From positions 372,001-436,000 of the forward strand of contig NZ_JACDUR010000009.1 in the NCBI RefSeq assembly GCF_013761175.1: a stretch of 64,000 nucleotides of DNA, read 5' to 3'. The DNA is from Nonomuraea soli (GTDB taxonomy: Bacteria; Actinomycetota; Actinomycetes; Streptosporangiales; Streptosporangiaceae). The notes under the pieces are model-generated. The model was not told the DNA's origin, ran no database searches, and saw only the letters and a program-made list of their open reading frames with translations. Positions 1 through 8,610 of this stretch are shown here, in pieces; within the stretch, counting starts at the first letter, position 1, and each line of letters starts with the position of its first letter. The translations under genes were made by a program, and so were the position numbers.

Positions 1-282
1 ATGGCCTCGGCCAGGGCCGTCCGGCTGCGCACCGCCGACGACACGCCGTTCGAGCGGGCTCGCAAGGCACTGTTCGAGGAGGGCATCTCCACCTCCCGCA
101 TGTACCTGGACCCGCACCGGCCCAGCGTCGAGGACCAGATCGACGCCATCGTGGCCGGGCTCCGCTCCTCGTGCACCTACGCGGGGGCGACCACGCTGGA
201 GGAGTTCCACGAGCGGGCCATCGTCGGCATCCAGAGCTCCTCCGGCTACAGCGAAGGCATGCCGCTGCACCAGAGTTGGTAG
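1..282 (+). CDS. GuaB1-family IMP dehydrogenase-related protein, C-terminal end (5' truncated by window)
   Basis: Only the last 93 residues are in the window, and the reading frame is open at base 1. The tail contains the segment RSSCTYAGATTLEEFHERA and ends EGMPLHQSW, which resembles the C-terminus of actinobacterial GuaB1-type proteins. These are IMP dehydrogenase/GMP reductase relatives of purine nucleotide interconversion with a TIM-barrel catalytic domain, which would lie upstream of the window. The stop TAG is at 280-282 and an FKBP gene follows 34 bp later. The family call rests on the C-terminal tail alone, so the catalytic Cys loop cannot be checked. Confidence 0.75.
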   Translation: MASARAVRLRTADDTPFERARKALFEEGISTSRMYLDPHRPSVEDQIDAIVAGLRSSCTYAGATTLEEFHERAIVGIQSSSGYSEGMPLHQSW

Positions 283-316
283 CTTGGAGGCTTCGCTCAT
301 TTCTTAGGAGAAACAC

Positions 317-691
317 GTGGCACTCGAGAAGCCGGAGATCGACTTCCCGGAGGGCAACCCGCCCGCTGACCTGGAGACCGTCGACATCTGGGAAGGCGAC
401 GGCGAGGAGGCCAAGCCGGGTCACAACGTCAGCGTCCACTACGTGGGCGTGGCGTTCTCGTCGGGTGAGGAGTTCGACGCCTCCTGGAACCGCAACCAGG
501 CCTTCGAGTTCCCGCTCGGTGGCGGCCGCGTCATCCAGGGCTGGGACCGTGGCGTGGCCGGCATGAAGGTCGGCGGCCGGCGCAAGCTGGTCATCCCGCC
601 GCACCTGGGCTACGGCAACCGCGGCGCGGGCGCCGCCATCAAGCCGGGCGAGACGCTCATCTTCGTCGTCGACCTGCTCGGCGTTCGCTAG
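317..691 (+). CDS. FKBP-type peptidyl-prolyl cis-trans isomerase
   Basis: A 124-residue single-domain FKBP, the usual length for the minimal cytoplasmic form, with no signal peptide. It would catalyse cis/trans isomerisation of Xaa-Pro bonds during protein folding. Typical FKBP landmarks are visible: VSVHYVGVAFSSGEEFDASW near residue 35, FPLGGGRVIQGWDRGVAGM (the VIQGWD segment of the active site) near 75, LVIPPHLGYGNRG near 95, and the closing LIFVVDLLGV strand. The start is GTG at 317, supported by AGGAG at 306-310 with a 6-nt spacer. A 14-bp-arm hairpin follows the stop. Confidence 0.95.
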   Translation: MALEKPEIDFPEGNPPADLETVDIWEGDGEEAKPGHNVSVHYVGVAFSSGEEFDASWNRNQAFEFPLGGGRVIQGWDRGVAGMKVGGRRKLVIPPHLGYGNRGAGAAIKPGETLIFVVDLLGVR

Positions 692-699
692 ACATGTGA

Positions 700-743
700 G
701 TACGGCACCGCGGGGGCTCCTCTTCCTCACCGCGGTGCCGTAC
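700..743. terminator. Bidirectional hairpin between convergent FKBP and MFS genes
   Basis: The perfect 14-bp arms GTACGGCACCGCGG (700-713) and CCGCGGTGCCGTAC (730-743) enclose a 16-nt loop. There is no T-run, which is common for actinobacterial terminators. It begins 8 bp after the FKBP stop and lies just past the stop of the convergent MFS gene at 756, so it could end both transcripts. Confidence 0.7.
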
Positions 744-755
744 ACGCTTGTTGTG

Positions 756-2189
756 TTAAGCGTTCACCAGCGCCTCCTTGTGCCTCTTGGCCCTGAGCAG
801 CGTGAGCGACAGTGCCGCCGCTCCCAGGGCCAGCACCGCCGCCGCTCCCGACGCGACGTTCAGCCCGTCGGTGAAGGCGTCACGTGCCCGGGCGATCAGC
901 GCCTCGTCGCCGCTGGTCAGGGCGTCGGTGAAGCTGGTCGACACCTGCGAGCCGTAGACCGCGGCGCCCACGCTGCCCAGGATCGCCACGCCGAGCGAGA
1001 CGCCCAGGTCGCTGGCGGTCGTGTTGACCGCCGAGGCCGCGCCGGCCTTCTCGGGAGGCGCGGAGCCGATGACCAGGTTCGTGGTCAGCGCCATGGTCGG
1101 GGCGATGCCCGGGTAGAGGATGTAGAAGCCGGTGATCAGCATCGGCAGCCCGGCGACGCTGCCGACCTGGGTCATCACCAGGTATCCGATCGCCGAGACC
1201 AGCAGGCCGCCGGCCACGACGTAGGCGGGCTGCACGCGCCGCGCCCAGATCGGCGACAGCGTCGAGACCGCCACCAGCGCCAGCGCCGCGGGCAGGATCC
1301 ACAGGCCCGACTCCAGCGGCGACAGGCCGGCCACGAGCTGCAGATACTGCGTGAACAGCAGGTAGACGCCGCCGAGCGCGATCGCGCCGAGCAGGAAGAC
1401 GGCCAGCGCGCCGCTGAAGACCTTGTTGGCGAACAACCGCACGTCCAGCAGCGGCTGCTCCAGGCGCAGCTGCCTGCGCACGAACGCCACCCCGAAGGCC
1501 AGGCCGGCCAGGATCGTCACCACCGCGGTGGGGGTGACGCCCGCCTTGGCCAGCTCCTTGACGCCGTAGACGATCGGCAGCAGCGCGGCCATCGACATCA
1601 GCACGCTGGCCACGTCGGGCCTGCCCGCCTCGGCGTTGCGGTACTCCGGCACCGCGAACGGCGCGGCGACCACCACCAGGGCCATCACCGGCACGCCGAT
1701 CAGCAGCGCGGCGCCCCACCAGAAGGACTCCAGCACCAGCCCGCCGACCAGCGGGCCGATGGCCACGCCCACCGAGATGGAGGCGGCCCAGACGCCGATC
1801 GCGGTGGCCCGCTCACGGGCGTCGGTGAACATGTTGCTGATCAGGCTCAGCGTCGACGGCATCACCGCGGCGGCGCCGATGCCCATCACCGCGCGGGCCG
1901 CGATCAGCGCCGACGCGCTCTCGGTGAAGGCGGCGAACGCCGAGGCCACACCGAAGGCCACCGCGCCGAACATGAGCACCTTGCGGCGCCCGATCCTGTC
2001 ACCGACGGTGCCCATGGCCACCAGGAGTCCGGCCATCATGAAGCCGTAGATGTCGTTGATCCACAACAGCTGGCCGTCGGTGGGTCTCAGGTCGGCCGCG
2101 ATGTGCGGGGTCGCCAGGAACAACACGGTCATGGCCAGGAACAGCAGGATGGTGGGCAGTGACAGGACTGCCAGACCGAACCATTTCAT
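756..2189 (-). CDS. MFS transporter, DHA2/EmrB-QacA-like drug exporter
   Basis: A 477-residue integral membrane protein with the hydrophobic pattern of a 14-helix DHA2 exporter, probably a proton antiporter for drugs or a small metabolite. The first helix (LAVLSLPTILLFLAMTVLFL) begins within 10 residues of the start. The helix 2-3 loop reads GTVGDRIGRRKVL, a good MFS signature A, and helix 5 carries AAVMPSTLSLISNMF. ATG at 2187-2189 is preceded by GGGAG in the expected SD position. It lies 12 bp downstream of a short flavodoxin-like ORF on the same strand, and both are divergent from a SARP-type regulator that could control them. The substrate cannot be inferred. Confidence 0.9.
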   Translation of the reverse strand: MKWFGLAVLSLPTILLFLAMTVLFLATPHIAADLRPTDGQLLWINDIYGFMMAGLLVAMGTVGDRIGRRKVLMFGAVAFGVASAFAAFTESASALIAARAVMGIGAAAVMPSTLSLISNMFTDARERATAIGVWAASISVGVAIGPLVGGLVLESFWWGAALLIGVPVMALVVVAAPFAVPEYRNAEAGRPDVASVLMSMAALLPIVYGVKELAKAGVTPTAVVTILAGLAFGVAFVRRQLRLEQPLLDVRLFANKVFSGALAVFLLGAIALGGVYLLFTQYLQLVAGLSPLESGLWILPAALALVAVSTLSPIWARRVQPAYVVAGGLLVSAIGYLVMTQVGSVAGLPMLITGFYILYPGIAPTMALTTNLVIGSAPPEKAGAASAVNTTASDLGVSLGVAILGSVGAAVYGSQVSTSFTDALTSGDEALIARARDAFTDGLNVASGAAAVLALGAAALSLTLLRAKRHKEALVNA

Positions 2190-2201
2190 TTCACGTCTCC
2201 C

Positions 2202-2411
2202 TTAGATCTGGATGATCGGCTTGCCCGGCGGCAGCGCGCAGGGCGTCACCACGACGAGGACATCGGCGTCCTCCAGCCAGGGCTCCAGGTCGGCCGCCTG
2301 GGCCAGGTCGATGAGGTCGACCTCGTACCCCTCTTCGCAGGCCCGCTCGGCCAGCCAGTCGGCCAGCAACCGGTCGGGTCCGGTGCGGTCGACGATGATC
2401 GCCACTCGCAT
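2202..2411 (-). CDS. Short flavodoxin-like / NAD(P)H-dependent FMN reductase-like fragment
   Basis: A 69-residue ORF beginning MRVAIIVDRTGPDRLLADWL. It has a first beta strand, a helix (LAERACEEGYEVDLIDLA) and a second strand (ADVLVVVTPC), resembling only the N-terminal part of the flavodoxin-like NAD(P)H-dependent FMN reductase family, whose members usually run to about 180 residues. It stops after PGKPIIQI, just where the family would continue into its nucleotide-binding loops. It may therefore be a truncated remnant or a small independent protein. GTG at 2418-2420 is an alternative start; neither start has a clear SD. The divergent SARP gene starts 65 bp away. Confidence 0.5.
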   Translation of the reverse strand: MRVAIIVDRTGPDRLLADWLAERACEEGYEVDLIDLAQAADLEPWLEDADVLVVVTPCALPPGKPIIQI

Positions 2412-2463
2412 GAAGGTCACCTTGCTGGGGAGGGCTTCGGAAATCCTTCGGACGGCCTTCGGC

Positions 2464-2469
2464 TACCGT
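2464..2469 (+). promoter_or_regulatory. Predicted -10 of a leaderless SARP-regulator transcript
   Basis: TACCGT fits the TAnnnT actinobacterial -10 consensus and is followed by exactly 7 nt before the ATG at 2477. No SD sequence precedes that ATG. This spacing is typical of leaderless mRNAs. Confidence 0.5.
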
Positions 2470-2476
2470 GGTCCGC

Positions 2477-5446
2477 ATGCGTTTCGGGGTGCTTGGTCCG
2501 CTTGCCGTGTGGACGGATTCCGGCGAAGAGGTCAAGATCCCCGAGGTCAAGGTCCGTGCCCTCCTGGCCGAGCTGGTCGTCAACGCGGGCCGCGTGGTGC
2601 CCTCCGACCGGCTGATCGACCACCTGTGGCCCACGCGGCTGCCCGCCAACCCGGCAGGAGCACTCCAGACGCGCGTCTCGCAGCTGCGCCGCGCGATCGG
2701 CACGCCGCTCGTGCTCTCGCGTGCCCCCGGCTACGTGCTCGACGTGCAGGCCGACGCCGTCGACTCGCTGCGCTTCCAGTCGCTCGTGGTAGCCGCCCGC
2801 TCCGCCCCGGCCGCCCGCGAGCGGGTCGAGCTGCTGACGCGGGCCCTGGAGTCGTGGCGCGGCGAGGCCCTGGCCGACTTCGCCGACCACGAGTTCGCCT
2901 CCGCCGAAGCCGTACGGCTCGGCGAGCTGCGGCTGACCGCCCAGGAGGAGCTCTTCGAGGCCCGGCTGGAACTCGGCGAACACACCGCGCTGGCCGACTC
3001 CCTGGCCGTCGTGGTCGCCCAGCACCCGCTGCGCGAGCGGCTGCGTGCCGTCCACCTGCGGGCCCTGTATCGCGCCGGACGGCAGAGCGAGGCGCTGGAG
3101 GCCTACCAGGAGCTGCGCGAACGGCTCGCCGACGAACTCGGGCTCGACCCCTCCCCCGCGCTGGTGGCGCTGCAGCAGGCGATGCTCGCCCAGGACCCCT
3201 CGCTCGACTCCGCGCCGTCCAACCTGCCCGCCCCGCTGACCGGGCTCGTCGGCCGCTCGGCCGCCGTCGCCGCCGTCACCGGGCGGCTGACCTCCTCGCG
3301 CCTGGTCACCCTCGTCGGGCCGGGCGGGGTCGGCAAGACGCGCCTGGCGCTGGAGAGCGCACGGAAACTGACCGGCACCCACCCCGACGGGGTGTGGCTG
3401 GTGGAGCTGGGATCCCTGACCGACCCCGCCGCACTGGCCGAGCACGTGTCGGCGACCCTCGGCGTGCGCGACGACGCCTCCGGCGGCGACCACCTCGTCG
3501 AGTTCCTGCGCGGCAGGCGGCTGCTGCTCGTACTCGACAACTGCGAGCACCTGACCGAAGGCGTGGCCGTCCTGGCCTCACGGCTGCTGGCCCAGGCGCC
3601 AGGCCTCCGCGTCCTGGCCACCAGCCAGCGTCCCCTCGGACTGGGCGGCGAGCAGCTGTGGCCGGTGGCGCCCCTGGAGGAGGCGAGCGCGGTCGAGCTG
3701 TTCCTGCAGCGGGCCGAGGCCGCCGGGCTCTTCCTCGACGACTCCGCCCTCGCCGCGGTCACCGCCGTCTGCCGCAGGCTCGACGGCATCCCCCTCGCGC
3801 TCGAACTGGCCGCCACGCGCGTGCGGGCCCTCGGCGTGCACACGCTGGCCGAACGCCTCGAAGATCGCTTCAAGGTGCTCACCGCCGGGCACACCGACGC
3901 CCCTGCCCGCCAGCGCACGCTGCGGGCGATGATCGAGTGGAGCTGGTCGCTGCTGACACCGCAGGAGGCCGTCCTGCTGCGGCGCCTGGCTGTGCACGCC
4001 GACGGCAGCACCCTCGAGGCCGCCGAGCGGGTGTCGGGCCTGGACGACGTGCTCGACCTGCTGGCCGAGCTCGTCGACCGGTCGCTGGTCACCGTGTCGG
4101 GCACGCCGCCGCGCTACCGGCTGCTGGAGTCGGTGGCGGCGTACGGGGTGGAGCGGCTGCGGGAGGCCGGGGAGTACGACGAGCTGCGGGGCAGGCACCT
4201 GGAGTACTACGCCGCGCTGGCAGCCTCCGCCGGGCCGTACCTGCGAGGGCCGTCGCAGCTGGAGTGGCTGGGCAGGCTCGACGCCGAGACGGGCAACCTG
4301 CGGGCGGCCTTCGAGACGGCCTTGGGTGCGGGGGGCGGGGTGGAGCTGGCCAACTCGCTGGCCTGGTACTGGGTGCTGCGGGGGCGGCTCGGAGAGGGAC
4401 GCCGCTGGTTCACCCGCGCGCTGGAGGCGGGCACCGGGCCCTCATCCTCGGGCGCCTCGTCGGCGGAGTCGTGGCGGGCCGGGTTCGCCATGCGTCAGGG
4501 CGAAGCCACCATGCCCGGCACATCCGGCGACCCCCTCGCCGCCTGGTACCTCCTCAACGCCCGCCTCGGCGTCGGCGACCTGCCCACCGCCGAAGAGCAC
4601 GCCGCCCGCATCCTGGCCACCTTCGGGGCCGCAGGCGACGACTGGGGCACCGCGGCCGTCCTGGCCACCATGGCCCGCCACGCCCTCCTGCGCAGCGACC
4701 TGACCCTGGCCGAGCAGTACGGCAAGCGCAGCCACGCCCTGTTCACCCGCCTGGGCGACCGCTGGGGCCAGCTGCACGCCACCTTCGCCCTCGGCGGCCA
4801 CGCGGAGATCATGGGCGACTACCCCGCCGCCGCCCGCTTCCACCGCGAGGGCCTGCGCATGGCCGAAGAGCTGGGCCTCGGCACCGAAGTGCCCGACAAG
4901 CTCGCCTTCCTGGGCCGCATCGCCCTGCTGTCGGGCGACTTCGCCCAGGCCGACGAGCTGCACGAGCGAGCCCGCCGCCGCTCCGCCGAGCAGGGCTACA
5001 CGCTCGGTGAGGAGTTCGCCGAGCTGGGCCTGGCCCTGAGCGCCCGCCGCCAGGGCGACCTGGACCGCGCGGAACGCCACCTGCTGAACTGGCTCGACTG
5101 GGACCGCCGTTTGGAGTCGGCCAGCGCCCTGTCGCTGATCCTGGCCGAGCTCGGGTTCGTCGCCGAGCAGCGCGGCGACGCCGTACAAGCTCGGTCCCTG
5201 CACCTGGACGGCCTCGACGCCGCGCGCGCCAGCGGCGACCCCCGGGCCGTCGCCCTGGCCATGGAGGGTCTGGCCGGAGCCGCCAGCCTCGAAGGCGACC
5301 TCGCCGAGGCCGCCCGCCTCCTGGAGACCGCGGCCGGGCTCCGCGCCTCCGTCGGCGCACCCCTGCCCTCGGGCGAACGCGGCGACGTCGACCGGATCAC
5401 CGCCCGCCTGAAGGAGGCCGGCGCGCAAAGCCCCAGGTCGATCTGA
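2477..5446 (+). CDS. SARP/AfsR-like transcriptional regulator with BTAD, NTPase and TPR regions
   Basis: A 989-residue cytoplasmic regulator. The N-terminus (MRFGVLGPLAVWTDSGEEV) is an OmpR-like winged helix, and residues about 95-245 form a bacterial transcriptional activator domain (ALYRAGRQSEALEAYQELRE). An AfsR-like P-loop NTPase follows: Walker A GPGGVGKTRL near residue 280 and Walker B-like LLLVLDNCEHL near 350. The C-terminal 400 residues are helical TPR-like repeats (for example GDYPAAARFHREGLRMAEEL). Such proteins often activate secondary-metabolite or exporter genes and respond to ATP or ligands. ATG 2477 is preferred over GTG 2468 because a TAnnnT hexamer lies 7 nt upstream. The divergent MFS operon is the likeliest local target (inference). 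Confidence 0.9.
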   Translation: MRFGVLGPLAVWTDSGEEVKIPEVKVRALLAELVVNAGRVVPSDRLIDHLWPTRLPANPAGALQTRVSQLRRAIGTPLVLSRAPGYVLDVQADAVDSLRFQSLVVAARSAPAARERVELLTRALESWRGEALADFADHEFASAEAVRLGELRLTAQEELFEARLELGEHTALADSLAVVVAQHPLRERLRAVHLRALYRAGRQSEALEAYQELRERLADELGLDPSPALVALQQAMLAQDPSLDSAPSNLPAPLTGLVGRSAAVAAVTGRLTSSRLVTLVGPGGVGKTRLALESARKLTGTHPDGVWLVELGSLTDPAALAEHVSATLGVRDDASGGDHLVEFLRGRRLLLVLDNCEHLTEGVAVLASRLLAQAPGLRVLATSQRPLGLGGEQLWPVAPLEEASAVELFLQRAEAAGLFLDDSALAAVTAVCRRLDGIPLALELAATRVRALGVHTLAERLEDRFKVLTAGHTDAPARQRTLRAMIEWSWSLLTPQEAVLLRRLAVHADGSTLEAAERVSGLDDVLDLLAELVDRSLVTVSGTPPRYRLLESVAAYGVERLREAGEYDELRGRHLEYYAALAASAGPYLRGPSQLEWLGRLDAETGNLRAAFETALGAGGGVELANSLAWYWVLRGRLGEGRRWFTRALEAGTGPSSSGASSAESWRAGFAMRQGEATMPGTSGDPLAAWYLLNARLGVGDLPTAEEHAARILATFGAAGDDWGTAAVLATMARHALLRSDLTLAEQYGKRSHALFTRLGDRWGQLHATFALGGHAEIMGDYPAAARFHREGLRMAEELGLGTEVPDKLAFLGRIALLSGDFAQADELHERARRRSAEQGYTLGEEFAELGLALSARRQGDLDRAERHLLNWLDWDRRLESASALSLILAELGFVAEQRGDAVQARSLHLDGLDAARASGDPRAVALAMEGLAGAASLEGDLAEAARLLETAAGLRASVGAPLPSGERGDVDRITARLKEAGAQSPRSI

Positions 5447-5493
5447 GAACCCCGGAAGGGACAACTGTCGGTCGGATGAGGCACGATGGCCAT

Positions 5494-7020
5494 GTGCTTC
5501 TCATCGACGTCGTACGCGTGTCGCAGGCGGTCGCCCAGACCTCCGCGCGGCTGGGCAAGGTCGGCCACCTGGCCGAGCTGCTCGGCAGGGTCGGCCCCGA
5601 GGAGGCGGAGATCGCCATCGCCTACCTTTCCGGAGAGCTGCCCCAACGCCAGATCGGCGTGGGCTATCGCTCACTCCAGGAACTTCCCGCACCCAAACTG
5701 GTGGCCACGGCGACCCTCACCGACGTCGACGCCCTGTTCACCCGCATCAAGGCCGTCTCCGGCCAGGGTTCCCAGGCCGCCCGCAAGGCCCTGGTCCACG
5801 AGCTGTTCTCCGCCGTCACCAGCCAGGAACAGTCCTTCCTCACCCGCCTGCTCAGCGGCGAGCTCCGCCAGGGAGCACTCGACGGTGTCATGATCGAGGC
5901 GATCGCCAAGGCCTCCGGCGCGCCCTCCGCCGACGTGCGCCGCGCCCTGACGCTGCGCGGCTGGCTGCCCGCGGTCGGCGCCGCGGCGCTGTCGGGCGGC
6001 GTCGAGGAGCTCCACGCGTTCAAGCTCGAGGTCGGCCGCGCCGTCGCCCCCATGCTCGCGGGCAGCGCCCCCAACGTCGCCGCCGCGCTCGAGAAGATCG
6101 GCGGCCCCGCCTCCCTCGAATGGAAGCTCGACGGCATCCGCGTCCAGACCCACCGCCTCGGCGAGGTGGTCAGGGTCTTCACCCGCACCCTCGACGACAT
6201 CACCGACCAGGTGCCCGAGCTGGTCGAGGCCGTGCTCGGGCTGCCGTCGCAGGATCTGGTGCTCGACGGCGAGGTCATCGCGCTGCGCCCCGACGGCCGC
6301 CCGCACCCGTTCCAGGTCACCGCGTCCCGCGTCTCCACCAAGATCGACGTCGCCCGGCTGCGCGAGAGCACCCCGCTCAGCGTCTACTTCTTCGACCTGC
6401 TGCGCATCGACGGCCAGGACATGCTCGACCTGCCCTATTCCGACCGTCAGAAGGAGCTGGCGCGTGCCGTGCCCTCCTCGCTGATCACCCCGCGCCTGGT
6501 GACCGACGACGTCGCCCAGGCCGAGGCGTGGTTCACCGAGGTCGTGAAGGCCGGCCACGAGGGCCTGGTCGTCAAGGCGCCCTCGTCCGTCTACGCCGCC
6601 GGCCGCCGCGGCGCCGGCTGGATCAAGGTCAAGCCCCGCCACACGCTCGACCTCGTCGTGCTGGCCGTCGAGTGGGGCCACGGGCGGCGCGAGGGCAAGC
6701 TGTCGAACCTGCACCTCGGCGCCCGCGACCCCGAGACGGGCGGGTTCGTCATGCTCGGCAAGACCTTCAAGGGGCTCACGGACGAGCTGCTCGCCTGGCA
6801 GACGGGGCGCTTCCTCGAGATCGCCGACGGGCCGACCGACGAGTGGACCGTCAACGTACGGCCCGAGCTCGTGGTCGAGATCGCCTTCGACGGGGTGCAG
6901 CGGTCGACGCGGTATCCCGGCGGGATGGCGTTGCGGTTCGCCCGCGTGCTGCGCTACCGGCCCGACAAACGCGCCGAGGAGGCCGACACCGTCGAGACCG
7001 TCAGATCGTTGATGCTCTGA
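5494..7020 (+). CDS. ATP-dependent DNA ligase (LigB-like)
   Basis: A 508-residue ATP-dependent ligase resembling actinobacterial LigB: an N-terminal helical DNA-binding domain, then the adenylation domain and an OB-fold. The nucleotidyltransferase motif EWKLDGIR places the catalytic Lys at residue 211. Further motifs are FTRTLDDIT (motif III region), VLDGEVIAL, EGLVVKAPSSVYAAGRRG (motif IV region) and GWIKVKPRHT (motif V). It joins DNA nicks through AMP-lysine and AMP-DNA intermediates. GTG at 5494 (V-L-L-I-D) is preferred because LigB relatives begin with a similar short sequence; ATG 5476 is an alternative. No Ku, polymerase or nuclease gene adjoins it, so an accessory repair role is more likely than a dedicated NHEJ operon. 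Confidence 0.92.
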   Translation: MLLIDVVRVSQAVAQTSARLGKVGHLAELLGRVGPEEAEIAIAYLSGELPQRQIGVGYRSLQELPAPKLVATATLTDVDALFTRIKAVSGQGSQAARKALVHELFSAVTSQEQSFLTRLLSGELRQGALDGVMIEAIAKASGAPSADVRRALTLRGWLPAVGAAALSGGVEELHAFKLEVGRAVAPMLAGSAPNVAAALEKIGGPASLEWKLDGIRVQTHRLGEVVRVFTRTLDDITDQVPELVEAVLGLPSQDLVLDGEVIALRPDGRPHPFQVTASRVSTKIDVARLRESTPLSVYFFDLLRIDGQDMLDLPYSDRQKELARAVPSSLITPRLVTDDVAQAEAWFTEVVKAGHEGLVVKAPSSVYAAGRRGAGWIKVKPRHTLDLVVLAVEWGHGRREGKLSNLHLGARDPETGGFVMLGKTFKGLTDELLAWQTGRFLEIADGPTDEWTVNVRPELVVEIAFDGVQRSTRYPGGMALRFARVLRYRPDKRAEEADTVETVRSLML

Positions 7021-7075
7021 TCACCGAGACCGCGGAGAGGCGAGCGTCCGCGCCGCGTCGGCGGCAGCGACCGGT

Positions 7076-8323
7076 TCAGTCGCGTGCGCAGGCGCGGGCG
7101 GTGCCGACACCGGTACGGCAGGCACGACGCTTCTTCTTCCCGGTGACCCCGTTCGGGGGAGAGCCGCCCGAGGAAGCCGCCATGACGACCCGCGTCGTGG
7201 CGCCGGCCCTCACGCCCGTCGGCTGGTCGGGCCGATAACCCTCGGCCAGCAGCTCGGCCTTGACGACCAGCTTTCCCCATACGCCGTCGGAGACCTTCAG
7301 GCGCACAGCCGCCGTCGTGCCGTCCCCCGGTGCCAGCTCCACCGGACGTGACGACATCAACACGCGCGGCGTCGTGCCCGCCTGCCGCAGCGGCACGGAG
7401 CCGCCCAGCGAGCCGTTCGTCGTGCGCGTCAGTGACAACGGCCGGCCGTTCCAGCTCAGGCGCAGGTTGCCGGGAGTGATGCCGTACCCGGTGACGCTCA
7501 GCCGCACGGAGGCATCGCGATAGTGCGGCCCTCCGGCGGGATTGGTGAGCCGGAGCGTGCCCTTGGCCGCGGGGCCGCCCAGGTCGGTGCGGCGCGGGAG
7601 CTTGAGGTCGATGCGCGCGCTCCGGCCGGTGGTGAAGTCGTACGTGGTGCCGAGCAGGGTGAGATTGTCGACATAGGTGTCGAGCGTGGCGGTGGCGTCG
7701 CCCAGCCGGCCGATGTTGGCGATCACGCCGATCGCCCCGTCGTCGGTCCCCGTGCAGGCGTTGACGAAGGTGTCGAAGGTGGCGTCGCCTCCGGCCGCCA
7801 CGCCCGCGATGGCCCGGGAGGTACGCCACATGGAGGAGCCCGTCGAAGTGAAGTGCTGCCATTCGTCCGGCTTCACCCCGCCGGCCAGCTGGGGCTGGAA
7901 GCTGAGCGTGGTGAACTGGCCGCCGCAGAACATCGGCAGCTGCAGGCTGGGGGCGACCCCGGTGGCGGTGGACGCGGCGCTGTTCACGTACGTGTCGTAG
8001 GACACGGGCGACGCGGCGATCCGGGCGAGCGGGATGTGCTGAATCTGACCGCCCTGCACGAAGTAGCGGGCGGCCTGCGCCTGTTCGCCGCCACCGAGGC
8101 GGAGATGCAGGCTGCCGTTGAAGCGGACCGGATCGGTGAAGGCGGCCACCTCGTGCACGCCCGGCGGCCGGCCGGCGTTGTTGGGGTCGTCCTGCAGCCT
8201 GAGCCATGGGCCTCCGGGGCCCAGATCGCCGGCGTGGACCTCTTCGACGGTGGCCGCGAACGAGGGGGCTGGAAGCCCGGCTATCACCAGCATTCCGGAA
8301 ATGGCCGCGATTGTCTTAATCAT
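7076..8323 (-). CDS. Secreted protein of unknown function
   Basis: A 415-residue protein with a clear Sec signal peptide: MIKTIAAISGMLVIAG followed by a cleavage region near LPAPSFAA. The mature part looks beta-rich, with many Gly/Thr/Asn turns and segments such as LTLLGTTYDFTTGRSARIDL. Two parallel segments, PVSYDTYVNSAAS near residue 105 and DATFDTFVNACTG near 178, may mark an internal duplication. The C-terminus is unusual: a basic tail (GKKKRRACRTG) with two Cys in the last 15 residues. ATG 8321-8323 is chosen because the signal peptide begins there; an in-frame upstream start would add 16 His-rich residues. I recognise no catalytic family. Confidence 0.65.
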   Translation of the reverse strand: MIKTIAAISGMLVIAGLPAPSFAATVEEVHAGDLGPGGPWLRLQDDPNNAGRPPGVHEVAAFTDPVRFNGSLHLRLGGGEQAQAARYFVQGGQIQHIPLARIAASPVSYDTYVNSAASTATGVAPSLQLPMFCGGQFTTLSFQPQLAGGVKPDEWQHFTSTGSSMWRTSRAIAGVAAGGDATFDTFVNACTGTDDGAIGVIANIGRLGDATATLDTYVDNLTLLGTTYDFTTGRSARIDLKLPRRTDLGGPAAKGTLRLTNPAGGPHYRDASVRLSVTGYGITPGNLRLSWNGRPLSLTRTTNGSLGGSVPLRQAGTTPRVLMSSRPVELAPGDGTTAAVRLKVSDGVWGKLVVKAELLAEGYRPDQPTGVRAGATTRVVMAASSGGSPPNGVTGKKKRRACRTGVGTARACARD

Positions 8324-8610
8324 GCGCGCACGGTAATGCCTCGCGTGCTCATGGTGATGGCAGCAGATCACGACATGTCAGAACAGCACAGACTGATGAT
8401 CACCCCTTGACGGACCCACCCACGGACACCGACCCGACCCGAGCCCCTTATCGAGCCATCGCCGCCAACTCGCGAGCTTGGCCCGCCCTCCCCGAACCCC
8501 GAGCCCTCCCCCATCCATCGTCGCCCAACTCCCGAACGTGGCCCGCCCTCGAACACCTCAGGCCTACACCGCCCCGCCTCCAACCTGGAGTCACTCCCCC
8601 CGCGTCTCAC

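Noticed and set aside
2212..5010. Long plus-strand frame of 932 codons overlapping the SARP gene
   Set aside because: Arg/Pro/Ala-rich shadow; the SARP frame has clear domain order and an upstream -10.
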